This document shows, one piece after another, positions 24,060-33,465 of a stretch of DNA of 64,000 nucleotides. This stretch comes from Nitrospirales bacterium (GTDB lineage: Bacteria > Nitrospirota > Nitrospiria > Nitrospirales > UBA8639). Below the pieces are notes generated by a model. That model was not told where the DNA came from and did not search any database. It saw only the letters and a list, made by a program, of their open reading frames with translations. Where the stretch lies: assembly GCA_021604005.1 (NCBI GenBank), contig BQIV01000025.1, positions 1 through 64,000 on the forward strand, read 5' to 3'. How positions within the stretch are numbered: the stretch's first letter is position 1; each line of letters opens with the position of its first letter. The position numbers were made by a program, and so were the translations under genes.

Positions 24060-27000
24060 CCCTTCACCGATTCCGGATTATGGCATTCGCCGAGATGCTG
24101 AAACCATCTGTGATCGAAACGTGGTCGTGGTGGCCGGTGCGGGAACCGGAAAAACCACCTTGTTGGTGAATCGATTGTTGTCGGTGCTGCTGCGAGAACC
24201 TGATCCCATTCCAATTACAAACATTGTCGCCCTCACGTTTACCAATAAAGCGGCGACTGAAATGAAGATGCGTCTTCGAGACCAGTTACGGGGTCTCGTG
24301 AATTGGGATAGGCACGCAGACGAATCGGCCGCGCATCATCATATGGCGAGGTTTCAAGAAGCGTTTCGGCTATCGAGTACCGACATTATGGCAAGAGCCC
24401 AAGCGGCATTGGATGATGTGGAACAAGCGCAAATTGGGACCTTGCATAGTTTTGCTGCGCATCTGCTTCGACTGTACCCATTGGAAAGTGGGGTGCCGCC
24501 GAATTTCCGTGAAGATGATGGTTCACGATTCCATGAATACTTTGCGCGGGAATGGGATGCGTGGATTGATGATGAATTAGGGCCACGGGGAACACAACAC
24601 GAACGCTGGAAATCCTTGCTTGCGCATTTCCGGTTTGAGGCTCTTCGTGGACTAGCCTTTGATCTGTCGCTCGATATGTCGATGAGCGAACGGTTGCTTG
24701 CACAAACGGAAACGACAGACATCTCTCGGCCACTTCGTGAGTGGTTCCGTTCCAAACGCGATCGGATGGAAGTGCTGTTGTCATCATATAGGGGAGCCAA
24801 ACCGCGGAAAATCGAACAGGCGCTTGGCGTCGCGTCGCAGGTGTTGACCGTCATGCTTGAGCAGGGCCTTGATGGCCTACGCCCATTCCCGGAGACGGAG
24901 AGAAACCTCTTATGTGCCAATCTCGGAAAATCGCCGCGAGGATGGACAGAGGAGGATTTTTCCGATGCGCGTGCGTTGATTCGTCTGGCATATACGATTT
25001 TTTCTGTCGATCATCCGCGTATGCATGCTCTGCTTCAGATGTTGGTCCCGTTTGCGAGGCATGTTCAACGGACGTTCATTCGTGATGGGTGGATGACATT
25101 CCAGGATTTGCTGACTCGCGCTCGAGCGCTTTTGCGGGATTATGCTGTTGTGCGTGAACGTCTCAAGCAGGAATTTCAGGCTATCTTAGTTGACGAATTT
25201 CAGGATACCGATCCCATTCAATACGAAATCGTGTTGTATTTATGCGAAACGCGAGGCACCTGTGCATCGGATTGGCGCACGGTACAGTTGACTCCGGGAA
25301 AGCTCTTTATTGTGGGCGATCCCAAGCAGTCCATTTATACGTTTCGCGGTGCTGATCTTGAGGCCTTCGATCATGTGATCTCGAAAATTCGGGATGACGG
25401 CGGCATGCTGTATGAACTGACGACCAATTTTCGTAGTCATCATCACGTGTTGAATGTTGTCAATGATGTATTTGATCGTCTGTTGCAGCCGCAGAAGCAT
25501 ATTCAACCCGGAAATATCCGGCTCACGGTTTCCCCAAACCGCCACGAGCGCTTTCACGCTCCAGGAGTGGCAGTTCGTGTTGTGCAGCTGCCGGAAACAC
25601 ACGAGGATACCGGCGCGACGTCTGTGACGCGACTGGAGGCGGAGCAACTTGCCCTGTGGATCAAGGACCATGTGCTTAAAAAAGAGATGTGGCTTGAGGA
25701 GTCGGGTACTCGCGCACCATTGCGGCCAGGGCATATCGGACTCTTGTTTCGAAAGCTGACTCAAGCACACGTGTATCTTGAAGCCTTGCAGCGACATGGG
25801 ATTCCGTATGTGACGGATGGGGAGAAACATTTCTATCGACGAACGGAGGTCATTGATCTCATGAATGTGCTCCGTGTGCTTGTTCAACCGGGAGATGCCG
25901 TCGGGATGCTCGGCCTGCTTCGTTCTCCCCTGGGCGGGTTGAATGATCGAGAGATTTACGAACTGCAACAACTGTATGCGTGTGACTATCGTCAGGTCAC
26001 GCAACTTGACCGGTGGACAGGTCCTCGAAAAGTCGTTGTCCAAAAGCTATATGCCGCACTCCGTGAGTTGCATGAACAGGCGTTCCGGTATCCGCTGGGA
26101 GAAATGATCGAGAAAATATTTTCTCGTCTGCCGATTCTTGAATTGGCGATGGCGTCTCGGCATGGTGAACAGGCGGTTGCCAATCTCAAAAAAGTTCAAT
26201 CGATGGCCACGGAAATGGAAGACCGGCCTTTGTTGACCGTAACCGGATTCGTGAATCTTCTGGTCACCCGGCTTCATGAGCAACCGAGTGAGGCCGAACG
26301 GTCGCTTGCCGAAGAGTCCCTTGATGCGGTCCGCGTGTTGACGATTCACAAGGCTAAAGGGTTGGAGTTCCCCATCGTGATTGTGCCGGGATTGCACCAT
26401 GGCGCACAGACAGGCGCTAATGGCCCAACGATCTCCTCCGATTGGGCAACAGAGGTCGTTGGCCTGTCGATGGGAGCATCGTGTACCTTAGGGAGCGTAT
26501 TGACCAGAGAAAAAGCACGTGTGAAGGAAGAGGCGGAACAGCGGCGTCTCTTGTATGTGGCTATGACCCGGGCGCAGGAACGTGTGGTGTTGTCGTGTGG
26601 GATCCCCAAGCGGCAGGCAGCGGGAACCTTTCTTCGTCTCCTGCAAGAGGTGACGGCCGATACGGTTGGGAGTCCCGAATGCGAAATGCTCACACTCCAA
26701 TCCACATCCATTCCTCAGACAATCATTCCACCGTCCGATCCTTTCTTGGGAAACGCTGAGGAGCGCGCGCACATGTTGCCGTGTCCACTGTTTGTGGACT
26801 CCTGGCTTCAGCGCTGGGCTGAACGCGATCGTGCGTGGAAGGAACGCCTTCACACAGCCTCCTATCTCACGCCAACGTTAAGAAAGCCCCGTGGGTCACG
26901 GGTAGAGGCACTCGGCAATGAAGGAGCCCTGCTACGTGGGCGTGGGACGTTCATTGGCAGTCTGATTCATCGTGTGCTTGAGCAATGGGATTTTTCTGCC

Positions 27001-27459
27001 GACCGGCATAGCCTTGAACGCCATATTGCCGCAGTCTGTGCGCATCTCGTGCTTCACGAAGGAACAGAAGAGCGACAGGCAATTCTCCGGGACGTCTGCA
27101 ACGTGTTGGACGCGTTTCTTGATTCTCCCGCCTATGCCATGTTGCAAGGCGCAACGATTCGGGGGCGTGAAGTTCCATTTACCATTCCGTGGGATTGCGT
27201 GCCGAACGGTGAAATGGCTATAACTGACGGTGCCGGTGTGATGGAAGGGGTGATTGATCTTGTGTATGAACGCGACGGCCGTGTTGGTCTTGTCGATTAT
27301 AAAACGGACCGCATAGCAGAAACCGATATTCCGGAACGGATGCGTGTCTATCAAGAACAAGCGGATATTTATAAACAGGCGGCGCAACGGTGTCTTGCGT
27401 TGCATGAGGTTCAGTGTCAATTTATTTTTTTACGTCTTGGGCACATGATTGTTGTCTAA
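24052..27459 (+). CDS. addA: ATP-dependent helicase/nuclease subunit A (AddA-like)
   Basis: About 1135 residues from a GTG at 24052 that overlaps the addB stop (GTGATTGA). Longer upstream reading in this frame runs antiparallel to sense inside addB and is rejected. All UvrD/Rep superfamily 1 motifs are present in order: VVAGAGTGKTTLLVNRLL, ALTFTNKAATEMKMRL, ILVDEFQDTDP, FIVGDPKQSIYTFRGAD, TNFRSH, LTIHKAKGLEFPIVIVPG and LLYVAMTRAQERVVLS. The C-terminal nuclease has GVIDLVYERDGRVGLVDYKT, with the catalytic Asp and Lys. Together with AddB it unwinds and resects broken DNA ends until a Chi-like site is met. No recC or recD was seen, so this is the AddAB version. Confidence 0.93.
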   Translation: MIDPSPIPDYGIRRDAETICDRNVVVVAGAGTGKTTLLVNRLLSVLLREPDPIPITNIVALTFTNKAATEMKMRLRDQLRGLVNWDRHADESAAHHHMARFQEAFRLSSTDIMARAQAALDDVEQAQIGTLHSFAAHLLRLYPLESGVPPNFREDDGSRFHEYFAREWDAWIDDELGPRGTQHERWKSLLAHFRFEALRGLAFDLSLDMSMSERLLAQTETTDISRPLREWFRSKRDRMEVLLSSYRGAKPRKIEQALGVASQVLTVMLEQGLDGLRPFPETERNLLCANLGKSPRGWTEEDFSDARALIRLAYTIFSVDHPRMHALLQMLVPFARHVQRTFIRDGWMTFQDLLTRARALLRDYAVVRERLKQEFQAILVDEFQDTDPIQYEIVLYLCETRGTCASDWRTVQLTPGKLFIVGDPKQSIYTFRGADLEAFDHVISKIRDDGGMLYELTTNFRSHHHVLNVVNDVFDRLLQPQKHIQPGNIRLTVSPNRHERFHAPGVAVRVVQLPETHEDTGATSVTRLEAEQLALWIKDHVLKKEMWLEESGTRAPLRPGHIGLLFRKLTQAHVYLEALQRHGIPYVTDGEKHFYRRTEVIDLMNVLRVLVQPGDAVGMLGLLRSPLGGLNDREIYELQQLYACDYRQVTQLDRWTGPRKVVVQKLYAALRELHEQAFRYPLGEMIEKIFSRLPILELAMASRHGEQAVANLKKVQSMATEMEDRPLLTVTGFVNLLVTRLHEQPSEAERSLAEESLDAVRVLTIHKAKGLEFPIVIVPGLHHGAQTGANGPTISSDWATEVVGLSMGASCTLGSVLTREKARVKEEAEQRRLLYVAMTRAQERVVLSCGIPKRQAAGTFLRLLQEVTADTVGSPECEMLTLQSTSIPQTIIPPSDPFLGNAEERAHMLPCPLFVDSWLQRWAERDRAWKERLHTASYLTPTLRKPRGSRVEALGNEGALLRGRGTFIGSLIHRVLEQWDFSADRHSLERHIAAVCAHLVLHEGTEERQAILRDVCNVLDAFLDSPAYAMLQGATIRGREVPFTIPWDCVPNGEMAITDGAGVMEGVIDLVYERDGRVGLVDYKTDRIAETDIPERMRVYQEQADIYKQAAQRCLALHEVQCQFIFLRLGHMIVV

Positions 27460-27484
27460 GCGAATCAAGCTAAAGGGGTGACAT

Positions 27485-27958
27485 ATGCATGTGGCATCTA
27501 TCGGATTGCTCTTGGTGATCGCCGGAAGCCTTGCGAGTGGGTATGGTTGTTCCAGCCGGCCCGATCCCATGCCGCAACGAGTCCTGGAGGCTCCACGCGG
27601 GACAGACCCAACGGCCTTGCAGTCATTAAATACAGGGAATCAACGGTTTTCCGAGGGGCAGTGGGAGGCGGCTATTGTAGAGTTTGAGCAAGCTGTACGG
27701 GCACAGCCGGAATTGGCGGAGGCGCACTATAATCTGGCCTTGGCGTTGGAACGGCTCGGCGACCCTGAACGGGCGCGACAACATTATATTCAAGCGGCGA
27801 ATCTTGCCCCAGGGAATAAAGTCATTTGGGATTCTCCTCCGTTACGTCGTTATGGCAATGTTCCAGATAAACCCAGAGAGAATACGACTGCCCCGGTATT
27901 GCCGGGAATCGGTGGAGGTGGAGGAGGACTCGGTGGGTATGGCGGCGTCGGCAGTTGA
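27485..27958 (+). CDS. Exported TPR protein, possible lipoprotein
   Basis: A 157-residue protein. Residues 1-22 form a hydrophobic export signal ending in GYGC; the Cys could be lipid-modified, but the preceding residues fit the lipobox only partly. Two tetratricopeptide repeats follow (about 48-115): ALQSLNTGNQRFSEGQWEAA, then EAHYNLALALERLGDPERA. The tail is a glycine-rich run (GIGGGGGGLGGYGGVGS). TPRs mediate protein contacts, here probably in the envelope. AAGGGGTGA precedes the start at good distance, 25 bases after addA. The neighbour on the other strand is Lgt, the enzyme that would lipidate it. Confidence 0.75.
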   Translation: MHVASIGLLLVIAGSLASGYGCSSRPDPMPQRVLEAPRGTDPTALQSLNTGNQRFSEGQWEAAIVEFEQAVRAQPELAEAHYNLALALERLGDPERARQHYIQAANLAPGNKVIWDSPPLRRYGNVPDKPRENTTAPVLPGIGGGGGGLGGYGGVGS

Positions 27959-27966
27959 TCTCGGTA

Positions 27967-28770
27967 TTACACCCGTTTAGGGATCCAGTAGCCTCTGAAT
28001 AACATGGCAGTGCCGATAAGAATCATGGGAAGGCACAGCAGTTGCCCCATCGTTAACGTGTTAAAAAGAAAGCCGATGTGGCTATCAGGCTGACGAAACT
28101 GCTCGATAAAAAATCTCGCGAATCCATAGCCGATAAGAAAACTCCAGCAAATCGTCCCAGGCGGTGTGTGCCGTTTATTGATCACCGTGAGTATCACAAA
28201 AAGTACGAGGCCTTCGAGCAGAGCTTCGTACAGTTGCGAGGGATGCCGGCAATCAGGTCCACCTTGAGGAAAAACCATACACCATGACACATCGGTCGCC
28301 CGTCCATACAGTTCCCCATTAATAAAGTTTCCCAGTCTTCCAAAGCCCAACCCAATTGGTACAGCCCCAGCGGCAAGGTCTGCAATGCTGAGCAACGGGA
28401 GTCCGAGGCGGCGACTAAAGATCCAAAGCGCAACACATGTGCCGACTAAGCCGCCGTGAAAGGACATGCCGCCTTCCCAGACAGCAAAAATCTTTAAAGG
28501 GTTTTCTAGATAAAATGCTGGATTATAAAACAGAATATAGCCGAGTCGACCGCCAAGAAAGACTCCAAACGCGGCATAGACGATCAGGTCGGACAGTTGT
28601 TCGGGTGAGAGAGCCAGGTTCTTGCTTGCGGCTCGTGATTTGATAAGGAAATAGGCCGCTCCGAGTCCAAGGAGATACATGAGGCCGTACCATCGAAACG
28701 CTAAGGGACCCAGTCGAAAAAAAACAGGATCTATTTCCGGATAGGGGATTGCAAAAAAATAATCCATCAC
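27967..28770 (-). CDS. lgt: Prolipoprotein diacylglyceryl transferase
   Basis: A 267-residue inner-membrane enzyme that moves diacylglycerol from phosphatidylglycerol to the lipobox cysteine of prolipoproteins, the first step of lipoprotein maturation. The family signature GRLGNFINGELYGR is near residue 145, and several hydrophobic helices span the protein (for example LMYLLGLGAAYFLI). HGGLVG, another conserved Lgt motif, is near residue 105. Length is normal. It converges with the TPR gene, with an eight-base gap. Confidence 0.96.
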   Translation of the reverse strand: MMDYFFAIPYPEIDPVFFRLGPLAFRWYGLMYLLGLGAAYFLIKSRAASKNLALSPEQLSDLIVYAAFGVFLGGRLGYILFYNPAFYLENPLKIFAVWEGGMSFHGGLVGTCVALWIFSRRLGLPLLSIADLAAGAVPIGLGFGRLGNFINGELYGRATDVSWCMVFPQGGPDCRHPSQLYEALLEGLVLFVILTVINKRHTPPGTICWSFLIGYGFARFFIEQFRQPDSHIGFLFNTLTMGQLLCLPMILIGTAMLFRGYWIPKRV

Positions 28771-29155
28771 AAACGAATTCCTTTGGCTGTCATACTAGGT
28801 GTGCGGGTCTTTGGATTGCAAGCATATGCCACGATCATACAGGCATCGTGAAAAACCGTCTTGTTCCGCGAATGCGGCGTCAGCCGCATGTTCACATCCT
28901 CATATATTCATGCAGGCGTGAAGCAAAAATCAGCGTCTTCGAGGTGCATGAAGAACGATTTGTATTAATCGATTTATATCAATCATGGTAACGAATAGCG
29001 TGAGCGACATATATAATGTTCTTTGAAATCAATGTCTTACCAGAAGTAGTGCTAAGGCATTTCAATTGCTTTATAATTGTAGACACAATGAGGCTGAATC
29101 TAATTATGCTGTTGTGTGTGTGTCGACGATTGTCGAACGAGATCAGGAGCATAAA
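28771..29155. other. Intergenic region upstream of lgt and the zinc-ribbon gene
   Basis: About 385 bases. One clear hairpin is present: ATGCGGC-GTCA-GCCGCAT at 28872-28889, a seven-pair perfect stem without a T tract. The right half is AT-rich and may hold promoters. No supported gene. Confidence 0.45.
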
Positions 29156-29359
29156 ATGGAATGTCCACGGTGTAAAGGGATCATGGTGAGCGATAGCTTT
29201 GAAGATGTTGCAGATGATACGGGTGCGCTAAAATTTTCAGGGTGGCGATGTATCTTGTGTGGAGAAATTTTGGATCCTGTGATTGCTGCGAATCGACAAT
29301 CCCATCACGAACCGCTTCTTGGCCGGTCCCGTAAAAAGTTTGCCACGCAACTTGGTTGA
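29156..29359 (+). CDS. Small zinc-ribbon protein
   Basis: A 67-residue protein from the ATG at 29156, chosen because CAGGAG lies just upstream and the zinc knuckle starts at once (MECPRCKG). A second knuckle CILCGEILDP follows about 30 residues later, giving one zinc site. The tail is basic (RSRKKF). It has the look of small bacterial ribbon proteins that touch RNA or proteins. An in-frame upstream start at 29066 is not supported. Confidence 0.68.
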   Translation: MECPRCKGIMVSDSFEDVADDTGALKFSGWRCILCGEILDPVIAANRQSHHEPLLGRSRKKFATQLG

Positions 29360-29535
29360 TGGCAAGACGTTTCCAGCCAACCTTGTCTCTCAATTCATGT
29401 ATGGGCCAGTCCAGTATCAATGGTGGAGGCATGGGTGTTCTGGGGCCCAGGTGCGAAGAACATGGCCATCCACGCATCTTGCCCAATGAATGATGTCATT
29501 CTATCAACGGTATTTTTATAAAGGGAGTAGAACGC

Positions 29536-30432
29536 ATGTCTGAAGAAAACCCAACGTCTCGTGAGGCGGCAGCTGAATCTACGGCGCCAAAAGATAATCC
29601 TATTCCGGGCGTGAAACATATCATTGCCGTGAGCAGTGGAAAAGGAGGAGTCGGAAAGTCTACGGTGACGGCTAATATAGCTGTGGCGTTGAGCCTAGCT
29701 GGCCAGAGAGTCGGGCTGATGGATGCCGACATTTACGGTCCGAATATTCCGACAATGATGGGTGTGACCCAGCCGCCAGGAAAGGACGACAAAAAAATAC
29801 TTCCCGCAGAAGGCCATGGAGTCAAAGTGATTTCTATGGGATTTTTTGTTCCCGAGGAGACGCCGGTGGTGTGGCGCGGACCGATGGTTCATTCTGCCAT
29901 TCAGCAGTTTTTTCGTGATGTCGTGTGGGGAGAGCTGGACTATTTACTCATTGATCTTCCTCCGGGGACTGGAGACGTGCAGTTGACGTTAGCGCAACTG
30001 GTTCCGATGACCGGGGCCATTACGGTCACGACGCCTCAAGAGATTGCGCTACAGGATGTGCGGAAGGGGATTGTGATGTTTCAAAAGGTGAATGTGCCCA
30101 TATTGGGAGTCATCGAAAATATGAGCTATTATGTGTGCGGACATTGCGGCGAGCGAACGGAAATTTTCTCGCATGGCGGTGGGGCACAGGCGGCTCAAAA
30201 GTTTGGGGTTCCGTTCTTGGGGAGTATTCCGCTTGATCCCGATATCCGCCGTGGTGGGGATGAAGGTAATCCGATCGTCGTTGCCAATCCGTCCTCGCCA
30301 CAATCGGAAGCGTTGAAAGCCATCGCGGCCACATTGCTGGAACAGACCAAAGGTTCGGCGTCAGGGGATCATGGCTCACCTTCGATCTCGAGTTTATTAC
30401 AAAAAATTAAAAAACCAATGGAGGGGAAATAA
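29536..30432 (+). CDS. Mrp/NBP35-type iron-sulfur cluster carrier ATPase
   Basis: A 298-residue P-loop ATPase of the Mrp (ApbC/NBP35) family, which binds a 4Fe-4S cluster and delivers it to target proteins in the cytoplasm. The deviant Walker A is AVSSGKGGVGKST at about residue 32. DADIYGPNIPTMMG and LIDLPPGTGDVQLTL are further family motifs. CGHC near residue 203 is the cluster-binding CxxC. The usual N-terminal MIP18 domain of longer Mrp proteins is absent and replaced by a short polar leader. A Rieske ferredoxin follows 38 bases later, fitting a shared transcript with an Fe-S theme. Confidence 0.93.
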   Translation: MSEENPTSREAAAESTAPKDNPIPGVKHIIAVSSGKGGVGKSTVTANIAVALSLAGQRVGLMDADIYGPNIPTMMGVTQPPGKDDKKILPAEGHGVKVISMGFFVPEETPVVWRGPMVHSAIQQFFRDVVWGELDYLLIDLPPGTGDVQLTLAQLVPMTGAITVTTPQEIALQDVRKGIVMFQKVNVPILGVIENMSYYVCGHCGERTEIFSHGGGAQAAQKFGVPFLGSIPLDPDIRRGGDEGNPIVVANPSSPQSEALKAIAATLLEQTKGSASGDHGSPSISSLLQKIKKPMEGK

Positions 30433-30470
30433 ATTTCCCCAACTCATGACCTGTGTCGGGAGGAACAACG

Positions 30471-30776
30471 ATGGGTGACCGTATCACTATAGTCAAAACG
30501 GATCAGGTCGCTCCGGGAAGCGGGATTGTTGCAGAAGTCGAAGGCAAGAGTTTTGCTGTCTTTCATGTCGATGGAGCCTACTGCGTGATTGATAATACCT
30601 GTGTTCATCGAGGTGGACCGCTAGGCGAAGGCGATCTAGAGGGAGATACGGTGACCTGCCCCTGGCATGGATGGGAGTATAATGTGAAAACCGGGGCTTG
30701 TACGAATAACCCTGCCGCATGCGTCAAGACCTATCACGTGACCGTTGAAGGCTCAGATATCAAAGTCGACATATAA
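30471..30776 (+). CDS. Rieske-type 2Fe-2S ferredoxin
   Basis: A 101-residue soluble Rieske protein of the dioxygenase-ferredoxin/NirD type. The cluster ligands are clear: CVHRGG (Cys, His) near residue 44 and CPWHGWEYN (Cys, His) near residue 64. No membrane anchor or signal peptide, so it is an electron carrier in the cytoplasm. The ATG at 30471 is chosen because GGGAGGA precedes it at ideal spacing; an in-frame GTG six codons upstream would place that site inside the gene. It is probably cotranscribed with the Fe-S carrier upstream. The redox partner is not in the neighbourhood. Confidence 0.93.
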   Translation: MGDRITIVKTDQVAPGSGIVAEVEGKSFAVFHVDGAYCVIDNTCVHRGGPLGEGDLEGDTVTCPWHGWEYNVKTGACTNNPAACVKTYHVTVEGSDIKVDI

Positions 30777-30865
30777 GAAGACAGCGGTAATCTTCTTGGA
30801 GTGTTGTTTTGAACGACATGTTCGGATAGCTGATCACGTCTCCGTTGCGGTGAATTCCCTGTTTC

Positions 30866-32803
30866 CTATTCAATAGTCACCCGATGGAGAACTTCGCTGA
30901 GTTCGCCTAGTTGAAAGGGTTTGGCGACCATTCCAAGAAATCCAAAGGCCGAATACCGTGAGAGTAGAGGATCATTACAGTACCCACTGGCAACAATCGC
31001 TTTGACGTTGGGGTCGATCTGCCGCAGTTTTTCTAATGTATCTTTGCCTCCCAAACCTCCCGGAACCGTTAAGTCCAGAATGACGGCGGAATACCCTTGT
31101 TGCTTTGCCTTGGCCTGTTGATAGCGAGTAATCGCGTCATCGCCATCAGGAACGCTTTCAACTTCATACCCCAGATGAATCAGCATTTCCTCCAACAGTA
31201 ATCGTACGGAATCGTCATCGTCCATCACAAGAATTTTACCTTCTCCCGTGATCGACATGGGTGGGGTGTTTTCGTCGGACGAGACGTGGCTTGGCGAAGC
31301 CGGCAGATACACCCGTAATTGCGTACCTTTCCCCAGTTCAGATGCGACCGTCATTGTCCCGCCGTGATTTTTTATAACCGAATAGGCGGTGGACAGTCCC
31401 AGGCCGCTTCCCGATTGTTTCGTCGTAAAATACGGGTCAAAAATTTGCGTCAGGTAATCGGCCGGAATGCCAATGCCCTGATCTTCTATGATAATTTCCA
31501 CATAGTGGCCGTTGTGTAGGGCGATTTTGCGTTCGCGAGTATGAGGATGGACGACGCTATTTTCGGCACGGATTGTGACCGTACCGCCTCTCGGCATGGC
31601 TTGATGAGCGTTGAGTACTAAGTTATGAATGACATGGCTGAGTTGGCCTCTGTCCGCCTCAACGTTCCACAGATCCACCGGGAGGTCAAAGTGGCATCGG
31701 CTTTTTGTCCCTCGCAACGCAAAGGTTGCGGCTTCGGTAATCATCGGTTCCAACGCAATGGGTTGTTTCACGGGAGCCCCCCCCTGTGCAAAGGTGAGCA
31801 GTTGTTGCGTGAGGCTTTTGGCCCGAAGCGAGGCTTTTTCGGCTTCAGCCATGTATTCGTACGATTCGGTCTGCGGGTTGAGTGATACTTTTGAGAGGGA
31901 AATATTTCCGAGAATGCTTGTGAGTAAATTGTTGAAGTCGTGAGCAATCCCGCCGGCCAAAATTCCGAGGGATTCAAGTTTGCTGGCTTTTAATAATTCC
32001 TGTTCGACTCGCAGGCGATCCGTCATGTCCCGCAGCACTAGCACGACTCCGAGAATGGATTTGTCGTGTCGTCGGATCGGTGCGGTGCTTGTTGCCACGG
32101 CACGCTCGGCCCCGTCCCGGGCATACAGCAGTCGATGTTGCGCTGGGTGCAGCGTCTTGCCGGAATCAATGACTTCCTGAACGGGGTTTTCTCGAAACGT
32201 CATATTATTGGGCTGGACTAAATGAATGACCTCTTCCACGGGACGACCGACTGCGTCGAGTTGCGACCAGCCGGTCTGTGTTTCGGCGACGCGGTTCATT
32301 GACGTGATCCGCCCGTGTGTATCGGTCGTGATGACTCCCTCGGCAATGGACGCTAACGTAATAGCCAGACGTTCGCGTTCCGTATTCAATTCTTCTTCAG
32401 CCGCGAAGAGACGCCGTTCCTGTCGAAGTTGTTCGTATGTGTGCAGGACGACCGATGGGAGCAGTTCAAGGAACATGACATCTTTGATGACATAATCGCG
32501 CGCGCCACATTTCATCATGGTTACGGCAAGCCGTTCATCGCCATGCCCGGTCACGACAATAAAGGGCGGAAGTTGTTTCTGCTGCTCGAGAGATTGAATG
32601 AGATCGGCCCCATTGCTATCCGAGAGTTGAAGGTCGAGGAGCATGAGGTCTGCATGGTGATGGGATAGCCATTCGAGCGTGTCTGCACGGCTATGTGTCG
32701 CGACGGTGGTGAATCCTTCCCGTTGCAGATATTTTTGAATGAGGTGGCTGAGGCCGTGGTTGTCGTCAACGACGAGAATGGTGAATGCCTGTCGATCATC
32801 CAT
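30866..32803 (-). CDS. Receiver-PAS-histidine kinase-receiver hybrid
   Basis: A 645-residue cytoplasmic hybrid from the ATG at 32803, which has GGAGGA eight bases upstream (the frame is open 25 codons further). The N-terminal receiver (about 5-125) has VVDDNHG, LMLLDLQLSDSNG and a KDV loop. One PAS domain (about 145-260) leads to a HisKA helix with His288 in GGIAHDFNNLLTSI, an ATPase domain with NLVLNAHQAM, DQGIGI and SGLGLSTAYSV, and a second receiver (about 520-640) with VILDLTVPGGLGG and KPFQ. Two receivers flanking one kinase allow an internal phosphorelay. It lies outside the main island and has no adjacent output regulator. Confidence 0.9.
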   Translation of the reverse strand: MDDRQAFTILVVDDNHGLSHLIQKYLQREGFTTVATHSRADTLEWLSHHHADLMLLDLQLSDSNGADLIQSLEQQKQLPPFIVVTGHGDERLAVTMMKCGARDYVIKDVMFLELLPSVVLHTYEQLRQERRLFAAEEELNTERERLAITLASIAEGVITTDTHGRITSMNRVAETQTGWSQLDAVGRPVEEVIHLVQPNNMTFRENPVQEVIDSGKTLHPAQHRLLYARDGAERAVATSTAPIRRHDKSILGVVLVLRDMTDRLRVEQELLKASKLESLGILAGGIAHDFNNLLTSILGNISLSKVSLNPQTESYEYMAEAEKASLRAKSLTQQLLTFAQGGAPVKQPIALEPMITEAATFALRGTKSRCHFDLPVDLWNVEADRGQLSHVIHNLVLNAHQAMPRGGTVTIRAENSVVHPHTRERKIALHNGHYVEIIIEDQGIGIPADYLTQIFDPYFTTKQSGSGLGLSTAYSVIKNHGGTMTVASELGKGTQLRVYLPASPSHVSSDENTPPMSITGEGKILVMDDDDSVRLLLEEMLIHLGYEVESVPDGDDAITRYQQAKAKQQGYSAVILDLTVPGGLGGKDTLEKLRQIDPNVKAIVASGYCNDPLLSRYSAFGFLGMVAKPFQLGELSEVLHRVTIE

Positions 32804-33465
32804 GCAATCGTTCCTCCGGGTCAAGGTATGTAGCTGCGTGTGCTGAACGTGAATCAGCCACTGTAAACGTTGATACAAACGACAAGAATAATGCGATTAG
32901 AAAAACTGCGGAAGAAGATATGGATATTGGAATGGAAGATATCAGAAGACGGTCATTGTACGTGACGATGTGCGACAGGGCCCTCCTGAATGGTTGCGCA
33001 CGATGTTCTTTTGAATGTGCAAAAATTTTGAGTAAAGACGGATCTTAGCTGATAGCGTAGTCTGATTCAAGGAAAAAAGCTCTTATCATATTGTTGAGGG
33101 TGTCTGCATAAGGAAGGGAAAGTGCTGTCTCGTGTGGTGAGAAGCGGGATCAACCAACCTCCTAGAGATATGTTCATCTATAGATTGGATAATGTCGAAA
33201 ACTATGCCACAATGGGTAGAGTTGTAGAGGGATGGTGGAACACATGATACGAAAGGCTGTCTTGGAATCACCTGTGTTCTGCTCCATGTGTGAAGTGGAT
33301 GGCTTGTCGCTATGAGCAGAGAGTATGGGGTTGTGGTGAGGTGAGATGGAAGTGCGGTCTTTTCTGTTGAATATCGGTTGTATCAGTGGCGTCATTTCTA
33401 CAGTTCCTGCTATTATTTAGGGAATTCCCCCCTTCATTTCCGTTTGTGGTTTCGTATCAATCTGT
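32804..33465. other. Intergenic region upstream of the peptide-importer operon
   Basis: About 660 bases between the divergent hybrid kinase and dppA-like genes. It must hold promoters for both, but no box pair stands out. No repeat, RNA or coding signal was recognised. Confidence 0.45.
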